Numbered from the stretch's first letter, positions 10,682 through 23,506 are shown. The stretch: 64,000 nucleotides of DNA from Phoenix dactylifera (GCF_009389715.1 NC_052399.1:26979146-27043145); one strand, 5' to 3'. Program-made: numbers and translations. Notes: generated from the sequence alone by a model not told the origin.

Positions 10682-13600
10682 TTATGGAAAAAATATTGGA
10701 CACTCCGACCTCGGGCCTAATCGACCTTCCTGTCAGACGTAAACCAAGGTGAACAACTTCGGCTCGGTGAACGACTTTAGCTCTGATCGATGAGTCGCCA
10801 GCCGCGGAGAACAATTGGCACAGGTCAACAAAGGATGACAACCCCAACAACCGACAGCCCTGTCAACCTATGATCATAATAGCCCCACGTTCCACGTCAG
10901 CCCAGACGAACTGACCCCCACGTCGCGATGAGACCACTGGCCGCTGCCTAGCATTATTGCAAATCATGTTGGCCCAGGTAACAACAAGGTTGGCTCTCCT
11001 ATATAAGGAAGAGTGGCATGCAACTATCGAGCTTCCTTTTCTTCTTGGAAAAATGCTTCCTAGACGACTTCGCTGAGATGTTAGTGCGAGCCGATAAATA
11101 TGCCAATGCCGAGGAGGCCATAGCCTTCTGCTGCGAGTTTGCTAGCAGGAGACCCCCCCTAGGGAGATAAGAGGTGGTGCGAGGAGCAAAGAGAGCTGAG
11201 GAGCATCTCACTCCGACGCAAGAAGAGCTCAAGACGGCACAAGAGCCCTCATCGCCAATTTGAGAGGTACACCCCTCTCACTGCTCCGAAGACCCAGATC
11301 CACATGAAAATTGAAGGCCGAAGCATCCCGACCAGGAGAGCTCAATAAGCTCAACCTAAATTGTGAAGGCTCGTACCAAGTGATCGAAGTTGTACGACTA
11401 GGAGCATATCGACTGGAGCAGCTTCATGATGCTCCAATTCCATGGACATGGAACTCCAACAACCTGTGCGTCTATTATCAGTGAGGTGCATTGTAGTCCG
11501 AGCTTATCTCTAATAAACAATTTTCTTGTTATGTTTCTGTCTCTAGGTTGGACAATCATGACAAATGTATTCTACTCGGGACATCCCGAGGATGCCTGGG
11601 CCCCAAGAAAGGAGACACACCGGAGATGCCTGGGGCCTCCATAAACTGAGTTCGCTTGCGATTCCTTTGAGACCTCAGTTCGAGGATGAAAGGAGATGCT
11701 GATCTCCTCAAGACCGAGCCCACTCGGATTTCTCCTAGGTGGCCAACCCCAAGGATGCCTCGGGGAGCATACTCTCGAGACGAGAAGACCGAGCCCACTC
11801 ATATTTTTCTAGGTAGCCAACTCTAGAGATGTCTTGGGGAGCATACTTCGAGACGAGAAGACCGAACCCAATCGGATTTTTCTTGGGTAGCCAACCCCAG
11901 GAATGCCTCAGGGAGCATGCTCCTAAGATGAAAAGACCGAGCTTACTCAGATTTTTCCTAGATATCCAACCCCAGGGATGCCTTAGGGAGCATAGTCTCA
12001 AGACGAGAAGACCGAGTCCACTCGAATTTCTCCTAGGTAGCTAACTCCTAGGATGCCTCGAGGAGCATACTCCCGAGATGAGAAGACTGAGCCCACTCAT
12101 ATTTTTCATAGGTAGCCAACCCTAGGGATGCCTCGGGAACCATACTCCCGAGATGAGAAGACCGAGCCTACTTAGTTTTTTTCTGAGTAGCCAACTTTAG
12201 GGATGTCTTAGGGAGCATAGTTTTGAGATAAGGAGACCGAGCCCACTCGGATTTCCTCTAGGTAGCCAACCCAAGGACACCTTGGGAAGCATATTCCCGA
12301 GATGAGAAGATCGGCTACCACGTCGAAATGTTTGGCGTGCCAACCAACCTCTTCAGGCAGGAACAACCTAAATAGAAGGTTTAGCCCACTCGGAATCCCT
12401 CGAGAGCCAGACTTTGGGAAGATCAGCCGAGGAGCCCAAGATAGGCTCAAAGTTTCACAAGACGGGGGGCTCGGTGAGATGACCCAAACTCGAATGAAGA
12501 AATGAACAGAGATGAGCCAAAATTGAAAAAACTGAGCAAAAAGAACCACAGCAAAAGTTCGAGACAAAGCACGACAACCTATACTCAAATAAAAAACAAA
12601 CAACGACATGACGCAAACTAAGACCAAAGTGATCAGATACTTAGGAAATTCTTGTCTTCATTAAAATTATGGATTTTTATACTAACCTCAGTAGCGGCCA
12701 AATAAAAAAAAAAAGAGTACATTAAACTTGGTTCACCCAAGCAAAAAGAAAAAGCAAAAATGATATGGTCAAGAGCTTTGTTCCTTGCTCCCGTCGCTAC
12801 TGAGGTACCTAGTTTTCTTTGGTTGAAAAGATGTAGATCTTCGCGAAGATCCTCGCCCACAAGGTTGTCGCCCAGGCGCTGGGTTCTTGGGCGTAATCCG
12901 CGACGTCAAGGCCAAGATCCAGGACTAGGAGAGCATCCTCCAAGATCAGCTCCTTTGCCTCTCCCCCTCAACGCCTTTGCCGTTAGCGCCGTTGACCTCG
13001 ACGCCTTCGCAGACTCCGGGGTTGCCCCGCAATGATGACGTCTCGGGATAGCCCAGATCCGATGATGCTTAGGGAAGGCCATCCTACTCATTTAACACCC
13101 CTCACAAAGGTCTCGCCCTCGATCGAGGCAACTGCTCAACTTCAATTGCCCGAACCAGAATATTGTTCGACCTCAGAATTGGGGGGTAAGTGATGGAGAA
13201 AATACTGGATACCCTGACCTTGGGCATGATCGATCTCTGTGTCCTCAGACGTAAACCGAGGTGAATGATTTTGGCTTCGATCGAGGAGTCACTAATAGAA
13301 CAACAGGCACACGTCGACAAGGGTTGACAGCCCCAACAATCGACAACCCTATTTGTCCATAATCATGGTAGCCCTACGTCCCGCGTCAGACCAACGTCGT
13401 GCTCTGCCCACACGTACTGACTCCCACGCCGCGGTCGTACCATCAATTGTTGCCTAGCATTATTGTATGTCACATTAGCCTAGGTAATGACAAGGTTGGC
13501 TCTCCTATATACAGAGAACAATCCGGAGGACTTGAGGTACACAATATGCTACCCTTCATATCCCTTACTCTGTTGAAATTACTTCTTTCCATATTGTTAT

Positions 13601-13786
13601 CTTGTTGTTTTGACTTAGGCATGGGAGGATCTTCTACCGAAAATCTTCTGACAAGTGGACTTCTTGCAGGACACCCAGCGGAAGAGTCTATTGCCCAACG
13701 CCTCAACCAACCTGCTAGTTCGTCTCCAGTCGACCTTAGGATCGTCCGAGCTGCGCTTCTACCTCGGTCTAGATACGATGGTAATA
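10682..13786 (+). mobile_element. Decayed Ty3/gypsy LTR retrotransposon (copy 1), internally deleted
   Basis: Two related LTR segments flank an internal region of about 2.2 kb. The 5' LTR (10682 to about 11015) keeps only its first half; the 3' LTR (13191-13786, about 596 bases) is complete and is preceded by a purine-rich GGGGGGTAAG tract. At about 11035-11170 a frame reads DDFAEMLVRADKYANAEEA, a gypsy gag block. At 11348-11482 a frame reads CEGSYQVIEVVRLGAYRLEQ and ends NSNNLCVYYQ-stop, the integrase C-terminus. So gag is joined directly to the end of pol by a large deletion. The 3' non-coding region is long and repeat-bearing. No clear target-site duplication was found. Confidence 0.85.
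11640..12310 (+). repeat. Tandem repeat array of about 76 bases in the gypsy 3' region (copy 1)
   Basis: About eight imperfect units, each containing a version of GGGAGCATACTC, then CGAGAAGACCGAGCCCACTC, then TAGCCAACCCCAGG. They recur near 11764, 11831, 11906, 11983, 12060, 12138, 12213 and 12282. The array lies between the integrase end and the 3' LTR. Related units occur in gypsy copy 2. Confidence 0.85.
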
Positions 13787-16061
13787 GGATGAGTTTCCGT
13801 CCTCTCACTTTTTTTTTGGCAAGGCTGCTTCTTTTTTGGTGAGGCCTTTCTGCCTTTCTCTAGTATATATTAGACAACCTTTCATTTGTTAACAATTGAC
13901 CCCAAAAACAAAGGATACATATTATTTATACCATAAAATCTGGCATAGATAGCATACTTGATCAAATCATGTTGCACCTATGTATAGTTGTATTTGCAAT
14001 CAATCTTATGCTCGAAATCCAATTGATACTTTGAGCTAGACTTGATACACTACAGCAATATCTGTCAAATAATATGTAGCACACCTCGCATAAAGACAAG
14101 ATGCCTAAACCAACTCCTTTTTTGGCTTATCAATTTTTTGGGTGAATATCTTGCTCTTTATCTTTTCTTTCTCTTTTCCTATTTTCAAGCTAGTCAAAAT
14201 TTTTCTATTGTCATATTAAGCAATCATAGACTATTTAAAATATTTGTCGGCAAGTGTTAATCAAGAAATCTTAGATTTTAAGAGCCCTTGTTCAAGATGT
14301 CAAAAGGCTCATAAATATATTTATGTACCACAGCTATCATAAATGAACTCGTGTCTAGTGGCAGTTGATACAACAGGAAAAATTGATCTTTTAAATTTCA
14401 TAGAAAACTTATCTCTACTAATATTTAAAATTATTGTTATGGTTCCAGCCGACGCTAGATTCAACTAGGTTTGCTTAACTTTTTCTAAAAGTTGTAGAAG
14501 CTTTTAGCCCTCCTATCGTTGGTGGTGTAATAGAGATTGAGTGAGAGGGGGAGCCATCGAATTACTCATTTATAATAACTTATCTTCTATCGAATGCCAA
14601 CTTGCTAATTAAGTGAAGCTCAAGATCTAGCTTTCTTGTGACTGTAATTAAGTTAAGCTTAAGCTAGACTAGCAGGATATTAAGCCAAGTTTGAATTAAC
14701 CACATGAACATCTTTTTTTTGCTTTATTTTGTTTTTGAGAAAATGGTGGGCAAAGCCCATCCATAGTTCAGGGCATGGAATTGCAAATAGGCTTCTGGTG
14801 GTATTACTTCTTGGTAGGTTATATTGGTAATGTTAGACTATGAATTAGTTCAAATCTTGCAGTAAACTAATTTTTCTTAATGATAACTTTTCATCGTTCT
14901 ATTATAATGATCATATTTAATATTTTTGATGGCTCATTACATCATCTATAGCAAATTGGATAAGATCTAACTTGATGTGCCAAAATCACATTAATAAACA
15001 CATTGATTGTATGTTTGAGAGAGGGTGGGAGAGAAAGGAGAGAGATCGAGTGAGCGAGCGCTCGTTCCTCCATCAAGATTTCAAATGTACTATTTATATG
15101 GTTGCAAGAAAGTTTACCAAAGTATTTTTCTTCTCTTTTGAAAATCAATTTCTTAATTTCTTTGTTTCAATAGAAAATCTAGAAATTTTAAAAACTTATT
15201 TATAATTTTTTTAAAACTTTTTTTTCACAAAAAAATCTATTTTTTCTCTTTCCCATAAATTTCCGATATTTGTATTTTCTATTACTTGCCACTTACCATA
15301 CCCTCCAAATTTTAATACTATCCCCAAGTTGTTTGTTTGTTTGTTTGTTTCCGTCACAGAACAATTGCCCATAACTCTTATGAATTACTCAATCTATATG
15401 GTTCAACATGTTCAGATGATCTACCAAAGTACGCAATCTGGTCTGAACAAAATATCAGTTTCCTTCATTAATTTGAAGTCACCATTCACTTAATGAACTG
15501 AATATTCTCAATTTGAATAGGTCTAACTAGATTATTTGACCTTCACCATATTCCTTCATATCTAGGTCAGGCTTGAATGCATATAAATGGGATCAAATGC
15601 CTTTTGATTTTAGTTAGCTGGAGTTTGGTCCCTTGCGTCCAATGTTACTAGAAGCTAACCTAAATGGAAAATTATTTGCACCTGCTGGTCCAAAATCCAA
15701 TAAAGACCAATGTGCCAGTGTTCCAACCAGTACATTCGCAAGGCCAATATGCACCAAAATCATCTCCATGGCCACACGATTCTCACATTTCAAACAAGAT
15801 ACATCTTTATCATCAACTAATATCATTGACCTCTGATTACATGTACATGTTTGACAAAATGACAGCTAACTGTAATTTGCAATGGAGTCCTTAGCAGGTG
15901 ATCTCTACTGCATAGAACCTGCTTGTCGAATTGAGATATGGTTGAATTTTGAAGCTGCAAGGACTCAGTTGAGTTCAAGATGATCTACTGGGTCACACAA
16001 CTGATGTCTATCATTTTGAGCGTGTCATGCCTCATAGGAGGAGAAATTATTTTCAACCATG
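13787..16061. other. Intergenic, AT-rich, no gene recognised
   Basis: Only short random reading frames. A (GTTT)n run of about five units lies at 15329-15350. Confidence 0.6.
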
Positions 16062-16064
16062 TAT

Positions 16065-17148
16065 CACTACAAAAAATTATGGTTTTGCCGACTCTTCCCC
16101 GCCGACGCTATCAAAAAGCGTCGGCGAAAACCGAGCGGGGTCGAAACTCAACGACGCTTTGTTTTAGCGTCGGGTGAAATTTAGATACGACGACGCTTTA
16201 AAGCGTCGTCGCAGGCCAAAAGATACGACGATGCTTTAAAGCGTCGTCGGAGGCCAAAAGGGGCCCAACTCCCCCGATCCCTCCTTCACCCAGCCGCTCC
16301 CCCGATCTTAGAGACGACGACGCTTTAAAGCGTCGTCGGAGGTCCCTCCTTCTTCACCCAGCCGCTCCCCCGATCCCTCCTTTTTCTGCCGCTCCATCCG
16401 CCTACCCCACCATCCGCCGTTCTTCTTTTAATCCCACACCGGAGACCCCACCCGTTCTCCCCTAATTTCTTTTAATCCGCCGCCGCCTGGGCTTCGAAGC
16501 AGGGGCACTCGAGGGCTCCTCCGGATCGCCGTCTGAACCAGCCCAGCCACCACACGGCTCCATCGGGGCTGATCACCCGGCTGTAGTTGAACCACTCGAG
16601 GAGGACTGCGAGAACGAAGACGACGATGAGCGCAAGGGCGTATATGCCGCCCCTATCGCCCGGCCAACCGGAGAAGAGGATCTGGGCGTTCTTGCCCCAG
16701 GAGAAAGTCATGTGCATGTCGTCCATCCCGTGTCCCATGTCGCCCATGCCTTGTCCCATATCGCCCATGGGCGCCATACCATGATGTCCCATGTTGCCCA
16801 TGCCGTCGTCCATGGCGGAAGATTTTGCCAGGGCTATACGAGGAAGGGTTTCGCCGTCGTCCATGGCGGCCATGGCCTGGTTCCCCTCTTTCTGTTTTAA
16901 TTTTTTTTTAAAAAAACAGGTTGCTATATAAGCGTCGGCGTTGAGTATTTTCCCGACGCTTTCATTAGCGTCGGGAAAGTTCTGTTTTTGCCGACGCTAA
17001 GAGAAAGCGTCGGCAAAAACCGGACCCACGCCCACCTGCCCGACGTTTGACCCACGCTTTGCGAAGCGTGGGCTGGAAATTCGCCGACGCTTATAAGCGT
17101 CGGTAGAGACAAAAAAAAGCGTCGGGAGTTCTTCCTTCTTTTGTAGTG
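16065..17148. mobile_element. Non-autonomous CACTA transposon carrying a captured COPT fragment (Pack-CACTA type)
   Basis: The element begins CACTACAAAAAATT and ends TTTTGTAGTG, so both termini read CACTACAAAA inward. It is flanked by a 3-base target duplication TAT (16062-16064 and 17149-17151), as expected for CACTA/En-Spm. Subterminal zones (about 16085-16345 and 16930-17130) are packed with palindromes of the GCGTCG type, for example GACGACGCTTTAAAGCGTCG and CGACGCTTATAAGCGTCG. These resemble transposase-binding subterminal repeats. No transposase is encoded; the 1084-base element holds a copper-transporter-like reading frame on the minus strand. Boundaries, duplication and cargo are seen directly; mobilisation in trans by an autonomous CACTA element is inferred. 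Confidence 0.9.
16472..16873 (-). CDS. Truncated COPT/Ctr copper transporter ORF inside CACTA element
   Basis: 133 residues, open from ATG to TAA. The N-terminus is a Met/His/Gly/Asp-rich copper-binding region (MGHHGMAPMGDMGQGMGDMG). It is followed by the family signature HMTFSWGKNAQILFSGWPGD and the first membrane helix (YALALIVVFVLAVLLEWFNY). After this the sequence stops resembling Ctr proteins and ends in a short unrelated tail (FRRRSGGALECPCFEAQAAAD). Full plant COPT proteins have about 150 residues and three helices. Here helix 2 with the MxxxM pore motif and helix 3 with GxxxG are missing, so it should not form a transporter by itself. It may be an untranscribed captured fragment, or a source of antisense or dominant-negative product. 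No stop or frameshift interrupts it. Confidence 0.8.
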   Translation of the reverse strand: MAAMDDGETLPRIALAKSSAMDDGMGNMGHHGMAPMGDMGQGMGDMGHGMDDMHMTFSWGKNAQILFSGWPGDRGGIYALALIVVFVLAVLLEWFNYSRVISPDGAVWWLGWFRRRSGGALECPCFEAQAAAD

Positions 17149-17151
17149 TAT

Positions 17152-20100
17152 GCATGGCATCGCCTGTGCACGCAACCAATCACAACTAGTTGTTTTTGTA
17201 GGTCTATTCATCAAGCGCTCATCTCGATGCACTGCTACATGAATGAGCGATTGTGATATATGGCGTGCATGGCCATATGGTGCGCAAAGAAGGAGACACT
17301 TAAAGACCGTGGCCATTTGACATATACATGGATGGGGCCACCAAAATTAAGGTTGGTGTCACGAGCACATGAGGACGAATAAATTCTGTCAAAGGCGACG
17401 CAGATAGGTGGCGTGGGCTTGGAACAGTGCCCCACTGAAAGAATTAAGGAAACAAAATTGTGTACTTGTTTTCTTCAAAGCCTTAATTAGGTGGGAGAAT
17501 ATTGTTCCAATCTGTGTCAAAAACGGGAGAATTCTAAGGGCATGTTTCTCCAACATGGAAGTCAATCATCTGGTATGTTTCTTTTTTCCTTTCTTTTATT
17601 TTTTTTCTTTGAAGAGATAATTGGAAAGGTACATCTAAAGCCGATAAGTTATTAAATATATATCTTAAACATGATGTGAAGTGCCTGAATTGGTATTAAA
17701 TAATGTTTACCCTCATAAGAGCATATGAAGCTGAATTCTTTCTAGTGAACTTGGTCATCATGCTAATTAGCCACCTCCCTAATCAACGGAATACTAGCAT
17801 ACAGAAAAATACTTTGAGTTTATTTATTCTCTTTTGAAGTTGGAATAACTTTTATAGCATTTGGGGCAGGTATAGATACAAGTAAGCATTTAGGCTGCTT
17901 GCAGGACAAGTCCATGATGCAACCTTACAACTAGTACTAAGGGAAAAAAGATTAATCCGCTTGCAGTTTTTATTCTTGATCTTTTTCCTAAATTTTATAT
18001 TAAATGTCAAGATATTTAATTATATTTTTAGATCCTTTAACTCATGAGAAACAGATTCAATGTTTGTGTTTGTGAAAAGCATTAGGATGTAATGTATACA
18101 TTTTGCTACCCTTGGCAAATACATCTTAGACGATATGATGGCCCAAATAGTGTTGCTGGTATGGTCACCAAAAGAATTATTGGTCTTATCTATTTTAGCA
18201 ACTAATTTGGGGCCCTAAAACCGGCGTTGTGAGCTTCATCGATCCTTGGATGGTTCCTCCATTTTGACTATGATTGTCTCAAAATCATCACCATTTGTAA
18301 CTAATCTGGTAACACCTTATCAGCATGGTCATTTCAGCACCAATGTCGAAATTGCGACCACCTAACTAGCTACCTTGACACCATTATCTTGCTATTGCTA
18401 TCGTCATCTTATGCGCCATGAGAGGTGGTGAGAAAAATATCTTTGTTACATTTTGCATGCATGTCAAAATTCTATCTGAACTTTTACTTATAATTATTTT
18501 GAAGAGAGAAAAAAAAAAATAGGTATGACATTTATGTCATCTTAATACTCCAAATGCCTTACCTCTATGTGTACATGCTAGTTTCTTGTTCAGGCTTTCT
18601 ATCCAAACCTGTTGAGGCCATGGAAAAGATAAGTCATCCCAACAAATTACCCTAAGAGCTACAAGTCAGCACAACATTTGATTTGAAGCGACATGAAAAT
18701 TTTGAATCCCTCCACCCCTTCTACTTCATGAGGGATTTACATTTTTCACTTTTTTTAAGGGAAAAGAGGGGAAAGGAACCTTCCTTCATAGATTTGAAAT
18801 TTAGTATATTTGATTTTATCTATCAGGTCCATCTCCATCCTAATGAATGACTCTAAAGGTTAAAAGTTGGGTTAATATCTGGTTTGAAGTAAAACAAAAA
18901 TTCTGCATGCCTCACACCTCCTGAGAAGTAGATTAGGTTTAAACTTATATCCTTGTAATTCATGATGGATTTTGTATTTGTTTTTAAGAAAAAAAAAGGG
19001 AGAAAACTCTCTCCTTGATTAGTTTGCAACTTATTATTTTTGATTTTATTCATCAAGTCCATTCTACTCCTCATTTGCCCTAGCCCTATAGTACTCCTAG
19101 CTTGATTCCTTTGACATACCTATGGCTAAGAGTATAGCTATGATGGTGAACAAATCATCAGTAATAATTTAAATATTCTTTGGAGGGTCTGCCCAGTTTG
19201 GTTTGGTTCACCCTGATCTCAGTAAAACATTAGTGCCATGTCCTATAAAAGCAATTTCATTGCTTATTTTTAACGCAAGCTCTGTTATCATGTTCATAGT
19301 AACTTCTTCTGAATAAACAACCGAGAAAGGCAATATAATCATAAAGTTATTGTTGCACTTTAGGATTTCCAAATGATAGTTCTTTTTCCTCCTATCTTTT
19401 TTTAGCTTAATGTAAAATTCAGAAGGCAATTATTTTCGTCTTCAAGAGAATTCAACTTACATATCAACTCAAGCAGGATGCCAAAAAGTGAAGTTGAAGC
19501 AAGTTTGTTTAGATTCATTATCGAAATGCTCTAATATTCCAAGTGACAAGTGTTGTTGAAACTAGCTTTGTGGGCTTAATCTAGTTGAGTTGTAAAGAGA
19601 GGGGTTACAATAGGAGCATTGATATTCCAAGCCTTCATATATAATATCCATACATATAGGGCGCTACACTCAAGAACCTAAAAAAAGTTGGTTTCTTTCA
19701 CAATCCTCCTAAAACAAAACAACTATTTGTTTTAGTTGTTAATAATATTATAATACTTATAGTTTATGTCAAGATTCTCAAACTTGAAGTTAGCAAGGGA
19801 TTAAAAAAAATCTTGTAATCTTAGTCCATGATGTTAATTTAGACATAAAATACATGATTCTTCTTTGAATAGATCTGGATTATATCAATTTACCAGCCAA
19901 GTATACCGTTGTAAAGTTTTCCTTTTGAGCTTCTTTTCTGGTGCTCTTTTTGGATGGGGGGAACTTTATACTGTATTCTTCCTCTGTTTGGCGATAACTG
20001 TGTGCGAGCCATGCATACAAGAAAACGATGGTTTGTGGCACACATGACATGATGCCAAGGTTCATGCACCTCTCTACTACACCATAATGTTGAATTATTT

Positions 20101-20189
20101 TAACATAAACTAATATGAAGATAGATGCTTATAGTTTAGGTTGAAATGATTATTATGAGGTTGCATGCATTCATGTGGAAAAAAGCATT
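17152..20189. other. Intergenic, AT-rich, no gene recognised
   Basis: No supported coding sequence. Two diverged direct copies of about 130 bases lie at about 18715-18845 and 18955-19075 (shared text resembles TTTGATTTTATYYATCARGTCC). Confidence 0.5.
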
Positions 20190-21071
20190 CTACACTGACG
20201 CATGGACTCCTTTGTAGCCTTCACCCTCCCCTGACACCTGACTCACGTCCACACCTCTACACTCCAGCTGCCTGTACTCCATGCATTTCCACTCCGGCCT
20301 CAGACACAAATAGGCTGTTAAAACCAAGACTCCGGCGAGAGCCCAGCTGAACTGCAAGTTAGCTAATGCCATCGCCCTCCGACTAGCTTGCTCCGTCCCG
20401 CATGCAACTGCACCATGCCCGCCGGCGCCCTCCGATCCCGTGGCGTGGCAACCCGCAGGCACAAGCCCCGGAACCCATAGCGCAAACCCCATGACCATGA
20501 ACCACAACCCCTGGAACAACACTGATGCCGACCTCACGACTGCAGCCGGAAAACTGGTTGGAAAACCGGTGCTAATGGCGGTCGCTAGGAGCGACATGGC
20601 CACGATGAGTTCGAGGAGCCAGTGGTAGTGGCCTTCAAGCCCGGCATGGTCGATAGAGTGGAAGTGGAGTAGGAAGAGCTCTTGGCCAAAGACAGAGGTG
20701 GCAAGGACTCCAACAAGACCAAGGAGGGCCTCCGAGGAGGAGGAGGAGACATCGACTGCTAGGGCGATGGAAGAGTATATTGCTACATGGAGGAAGATGG
20801 TGGCGTGCTCGTAGTTATCAGGCTTGAAGGAGAAGGTGAAGAGGGGGTAGTCGAGGAGTTGGAGAATGATGGCGAAGATGGAGAAGGAGAAGAGGAGGTA
20901 GAGCTCCAGGTGTTTCAGGATGGCGATGGGGGTGGACAAGGGAAACCAGGTTGTGGAGGCGAAATGGGATGGGCCTTTGAGCTTGTAGGTTTTGATGGTG
21001 TTGAGGGAGTGCCACAGGCCTAGGAGCGTGAAGGCAAGGGCAGGGACAGCATGTCCGATGAAAGTTCCCAT
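20190..21071 (-). CDS. DUF716 / TMEM45-like membrane protein, second paralogue
   Basis: 293 residues from the family-typical start MGTFIGHAVPALAF (21069-21071). An in-frame ATG 36 bases upstream would add 12 residues that do not look like the family. Seven hydrophobic segments are again visible, and the signature reads LLHFHSIDHAGLEGHYHWLL. The N-terminal WFP motif and the YEHATIF/FEHASIS block align with the copy at 8072-9004. The C-terminus is shorter and lacks the acidic tail. Gly/Ala-rich loops (GSEGAGGHGAVACG) and a Ser run distinguish it. It is intronless and GC-rich, and has the same orientation as the first copy, so the pair probably arose by tandem duplication and was then separated by transposon insertions. 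Confidence 0.93.
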   Translation of the reverse strand: MGTFIGHAVPALAFTLLGLWHSLNTIKTYKLKGPSHFASTTWFPLSTPIAILKHLELYLLFSFSIFAIILQLLDYPLFTFSFKPDNYEHATIFLHVAIYSSIALAVDVSSSSSEALLGLVGVLATSVFGQELFLLHFHSIDHAGLEGHYHWLLELIVAMSLLATAISTGFPTSFPAAVVRSASVLFQGLWFMVMGFALWVPGLVPAGCHATGSEGAGGHGAVACGTEQASRRAMALANLQFSWALAGVLVLTAYLCLRPEWKCMEYRQLECRGVDVSQVSGEGEGYKGVHASV

Positions 21072-21609
21072 GGGCAATTCCTTCTTGTTCCTCAAACTCT
21101 TAGGCATTCTTCTCCTGCTTAAATAAGTCAGGTAATAAAACTGTTAGGTTATACTGTAGTTTTACTTTATGTCACCATAACAACAATCGATACTGTAATC
21201 TGAGGGTGCTCGCAATCACGTAAGTGGACTCCAGGTAGGCTGCCAAAGCTGGTGGTCACTTAAAACATAATGGAGGACGTTTCTCTTTATCTTGCTACAT
21301 CAGTGCACTGCACTCATCCCAAAAGAAAAGAAAGCGTTCTTGCGTGGAAGAAAAGCATATACCATGTTTCTTTCTTGAGGCAGAGAGAACAAGCCATGGA
21401 TCACGATTTGCTTTTAAAATAAATGACAAATTGAGTGGCCATGCATGCTTAGCTAGGGAAAACTCTCTGGAAAATTATAATAAAGAAGATATTACCATTT
21501 TGATTTGTAGAACAATCTGATTGTGTTTATTGTCTTCAAACTTAACTTTGTTAATAGTGTTGTATCATAAATTGTTATATGGATTTATAACATGCATAGA
21601 TATAGATTT
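21072..21609. other. Upstream region of the second DUF716 gene
   Basis: AT-rich. No distinct promoter element could be singled out. Confidence 0.4.
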
Positions 21610-22025
21610 TGTAACAATCCAGGATCTCATCCAAAATGGTTAGTCGGAAGTTACTATTTGGGTTCCTTGATTATATATAAATACCCAAGATCTATCCAGC
21701 GAATAACCGATGTGGGACTAAACACACGCCTGCACGGATCCTCACATACTCCCCCCGTTCAAGCTCTGACGTCCTTATCGGGCTAAGGGTTCAAATCTAA
21801 TCACAAACACCACGATTGGCCCGTAGTCAGCCCTAATGGATCCGTGCTGCAGTGTTCCCTAGTCCACATAGATTATGGGAATACCATTTGTAACAACCCA
21901 GAACCTCATCCAAAATGGTTAGCCAGAAGTTACTATTTGGGTTCCTTAATCCTGTATAAATACCCAAGATCTACCCAGCGAATAACTGATGTGGAACTAA
22001 ACACACGCCCGCACGGGTCTTCACA
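21610..22025 (-). mobile_element. TRIM (terminal-repeat retrotransposon in miniature), copy A
   Basis: Two 137-base direct repeats (21610-21746 and 21889-22025), each TG...CA, flank a 142-base internal domain. On the minus strand the right repeat is followed by TGGTATTCCC, resembling a methionine-tRNA primer site (TGGTAT). The left repeat is preceded by the polypurine tract GAACGGGGGGAGTA. The LTR contains the motif TTAGTCCCACATCGG seen in many plant TRIMs. No coding capacity. A clean 5-base duplication is not evident; AGATTT occurs at 21604-21609 and again at 22032-22037, six bases beyond the right end. Confidence 0.85.
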
Positions 22026-23488
22026 AATCACAGATTTGCATCTGCTAATATATATGGATTGTATTTTTTTGGCATCACAAGCTATAATACGTGTTTTTTT
22101 TAGCTATGAAGCTGTGATCATGATGATCAGACTCCACATTAGATTAGGGCTTATGGACTACCAAAAGGTGCAGGCTCAATATTATTCTTATTTGTTTTAT
22201 TAAATGTCTTCCAAAACAAAATATTGCTGCATAAGCACAACTTTTCGGTCCGAGTATATTTTGTTGGTAGCATATATATGGCTCTTCAACACAAATGTGT
22301 GTCATCATCTATGAGCTAAAATTGGTAACGTTATGTATCTGTGGAATTTTGCATGGCCAAATCCTTAGTTACCCTCAAAAAACAGTAACGGTAACTCCAT
22401 CAGGAAAAGGGTCTTGTGACAACGACATGCGTACACCAGCTTTGATTTCGTGGACACGGTGCCATGAGATCAAAGTTATCACAGATAAAGTAGACTAGGG
22501 TTAGTGCTTGAACGCCAATAGAAAAACAGCTTTTTCCACCATAAACCCTAATGGGAGTTTCCTAATTTCCATACCAAACAGAAGAAACGGTTCGTGTGGA
22601 TCTATCATACTATGCACCTTTTAAGAGAGCCACCTCAATCAGAGGTGACAATTTATTCTACCCATCAAATACCAGACTCGACCCGATCCTAATAGAACAG
22701 ATTTTAGTCGATCCTCAGCAGATCCTAAATGGACATCAACCACTTATGATATGGATACAGCAATCGCTGTTTAAAGTAGTTGCCTATGGCAAACACTTTC
22801 CTTTTACCTGCTCCTTCTATCACCATGATCCAACCGAATGCTAGGAGGTGCATAGTTGTTAGCCCATTCAGTCCGACCTGTGTACAGTCTCGCCTTCAGT
22901 CAATATGAACGATAGAATATTTTTGATATTGGATAATGATAAAAACTATTCCAAATCCAATTCAGATATCTATAAAATTCTTCACAATTTTTTTTTTAAA
23001 ATAAAAAAATAATTTATATGCAATATATATATATAGTTTTACACAATTCGATCCAATTTATTCCATCTAACTTTATTTATTTTATTTCGCTCTGAAACTC
23101 TATTTGATCTTTTATCTAAGGTCTATATGAGCAATAGACTATTTGATCCGGATCCGGTTCATTGCCATCCCTGACCTTCATGCCGAATTTAGATGCAGTA
23201 AGTGGGACAGAGGGGTCTAAAAAAAAAAAAAAAAAAAAGACAGTGCATCGTTGTTTGTAGTGGTGTTAGAAAAGACATAAAGTTTGCAGTCCCATATTTA
23301 CAGGCTTTCCATGCAAATTATTAAGGCTTTTGCAATTCCCGAGTCGTCAAATCACCAAAAATTGTGAAAGCAACATCTTAGCCACTAAGTCCACTCCAAG
23401 CACCAAACACGTATACATCACAACCCAATGAGAAAAAGTAGCATGGTCTTCTATGCTGAAAAACTTTTCAGCTTACTCATTTTTATTA
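22026..23488. other. Intergenic, no gene recognised
   Basis: AT-rich with a poly-A run at 23220-23238. No coding homology was recognised. Confidence 0.5.
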
Positions 23489-23506
23489 GCATAGCCATAT
23501 TTCTTT

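Noticed and set aside
21610..22025. Short open frames of 64 and 119 residues
   Set aside because: They fall within TRIM LTRs and share its repeated sequence.
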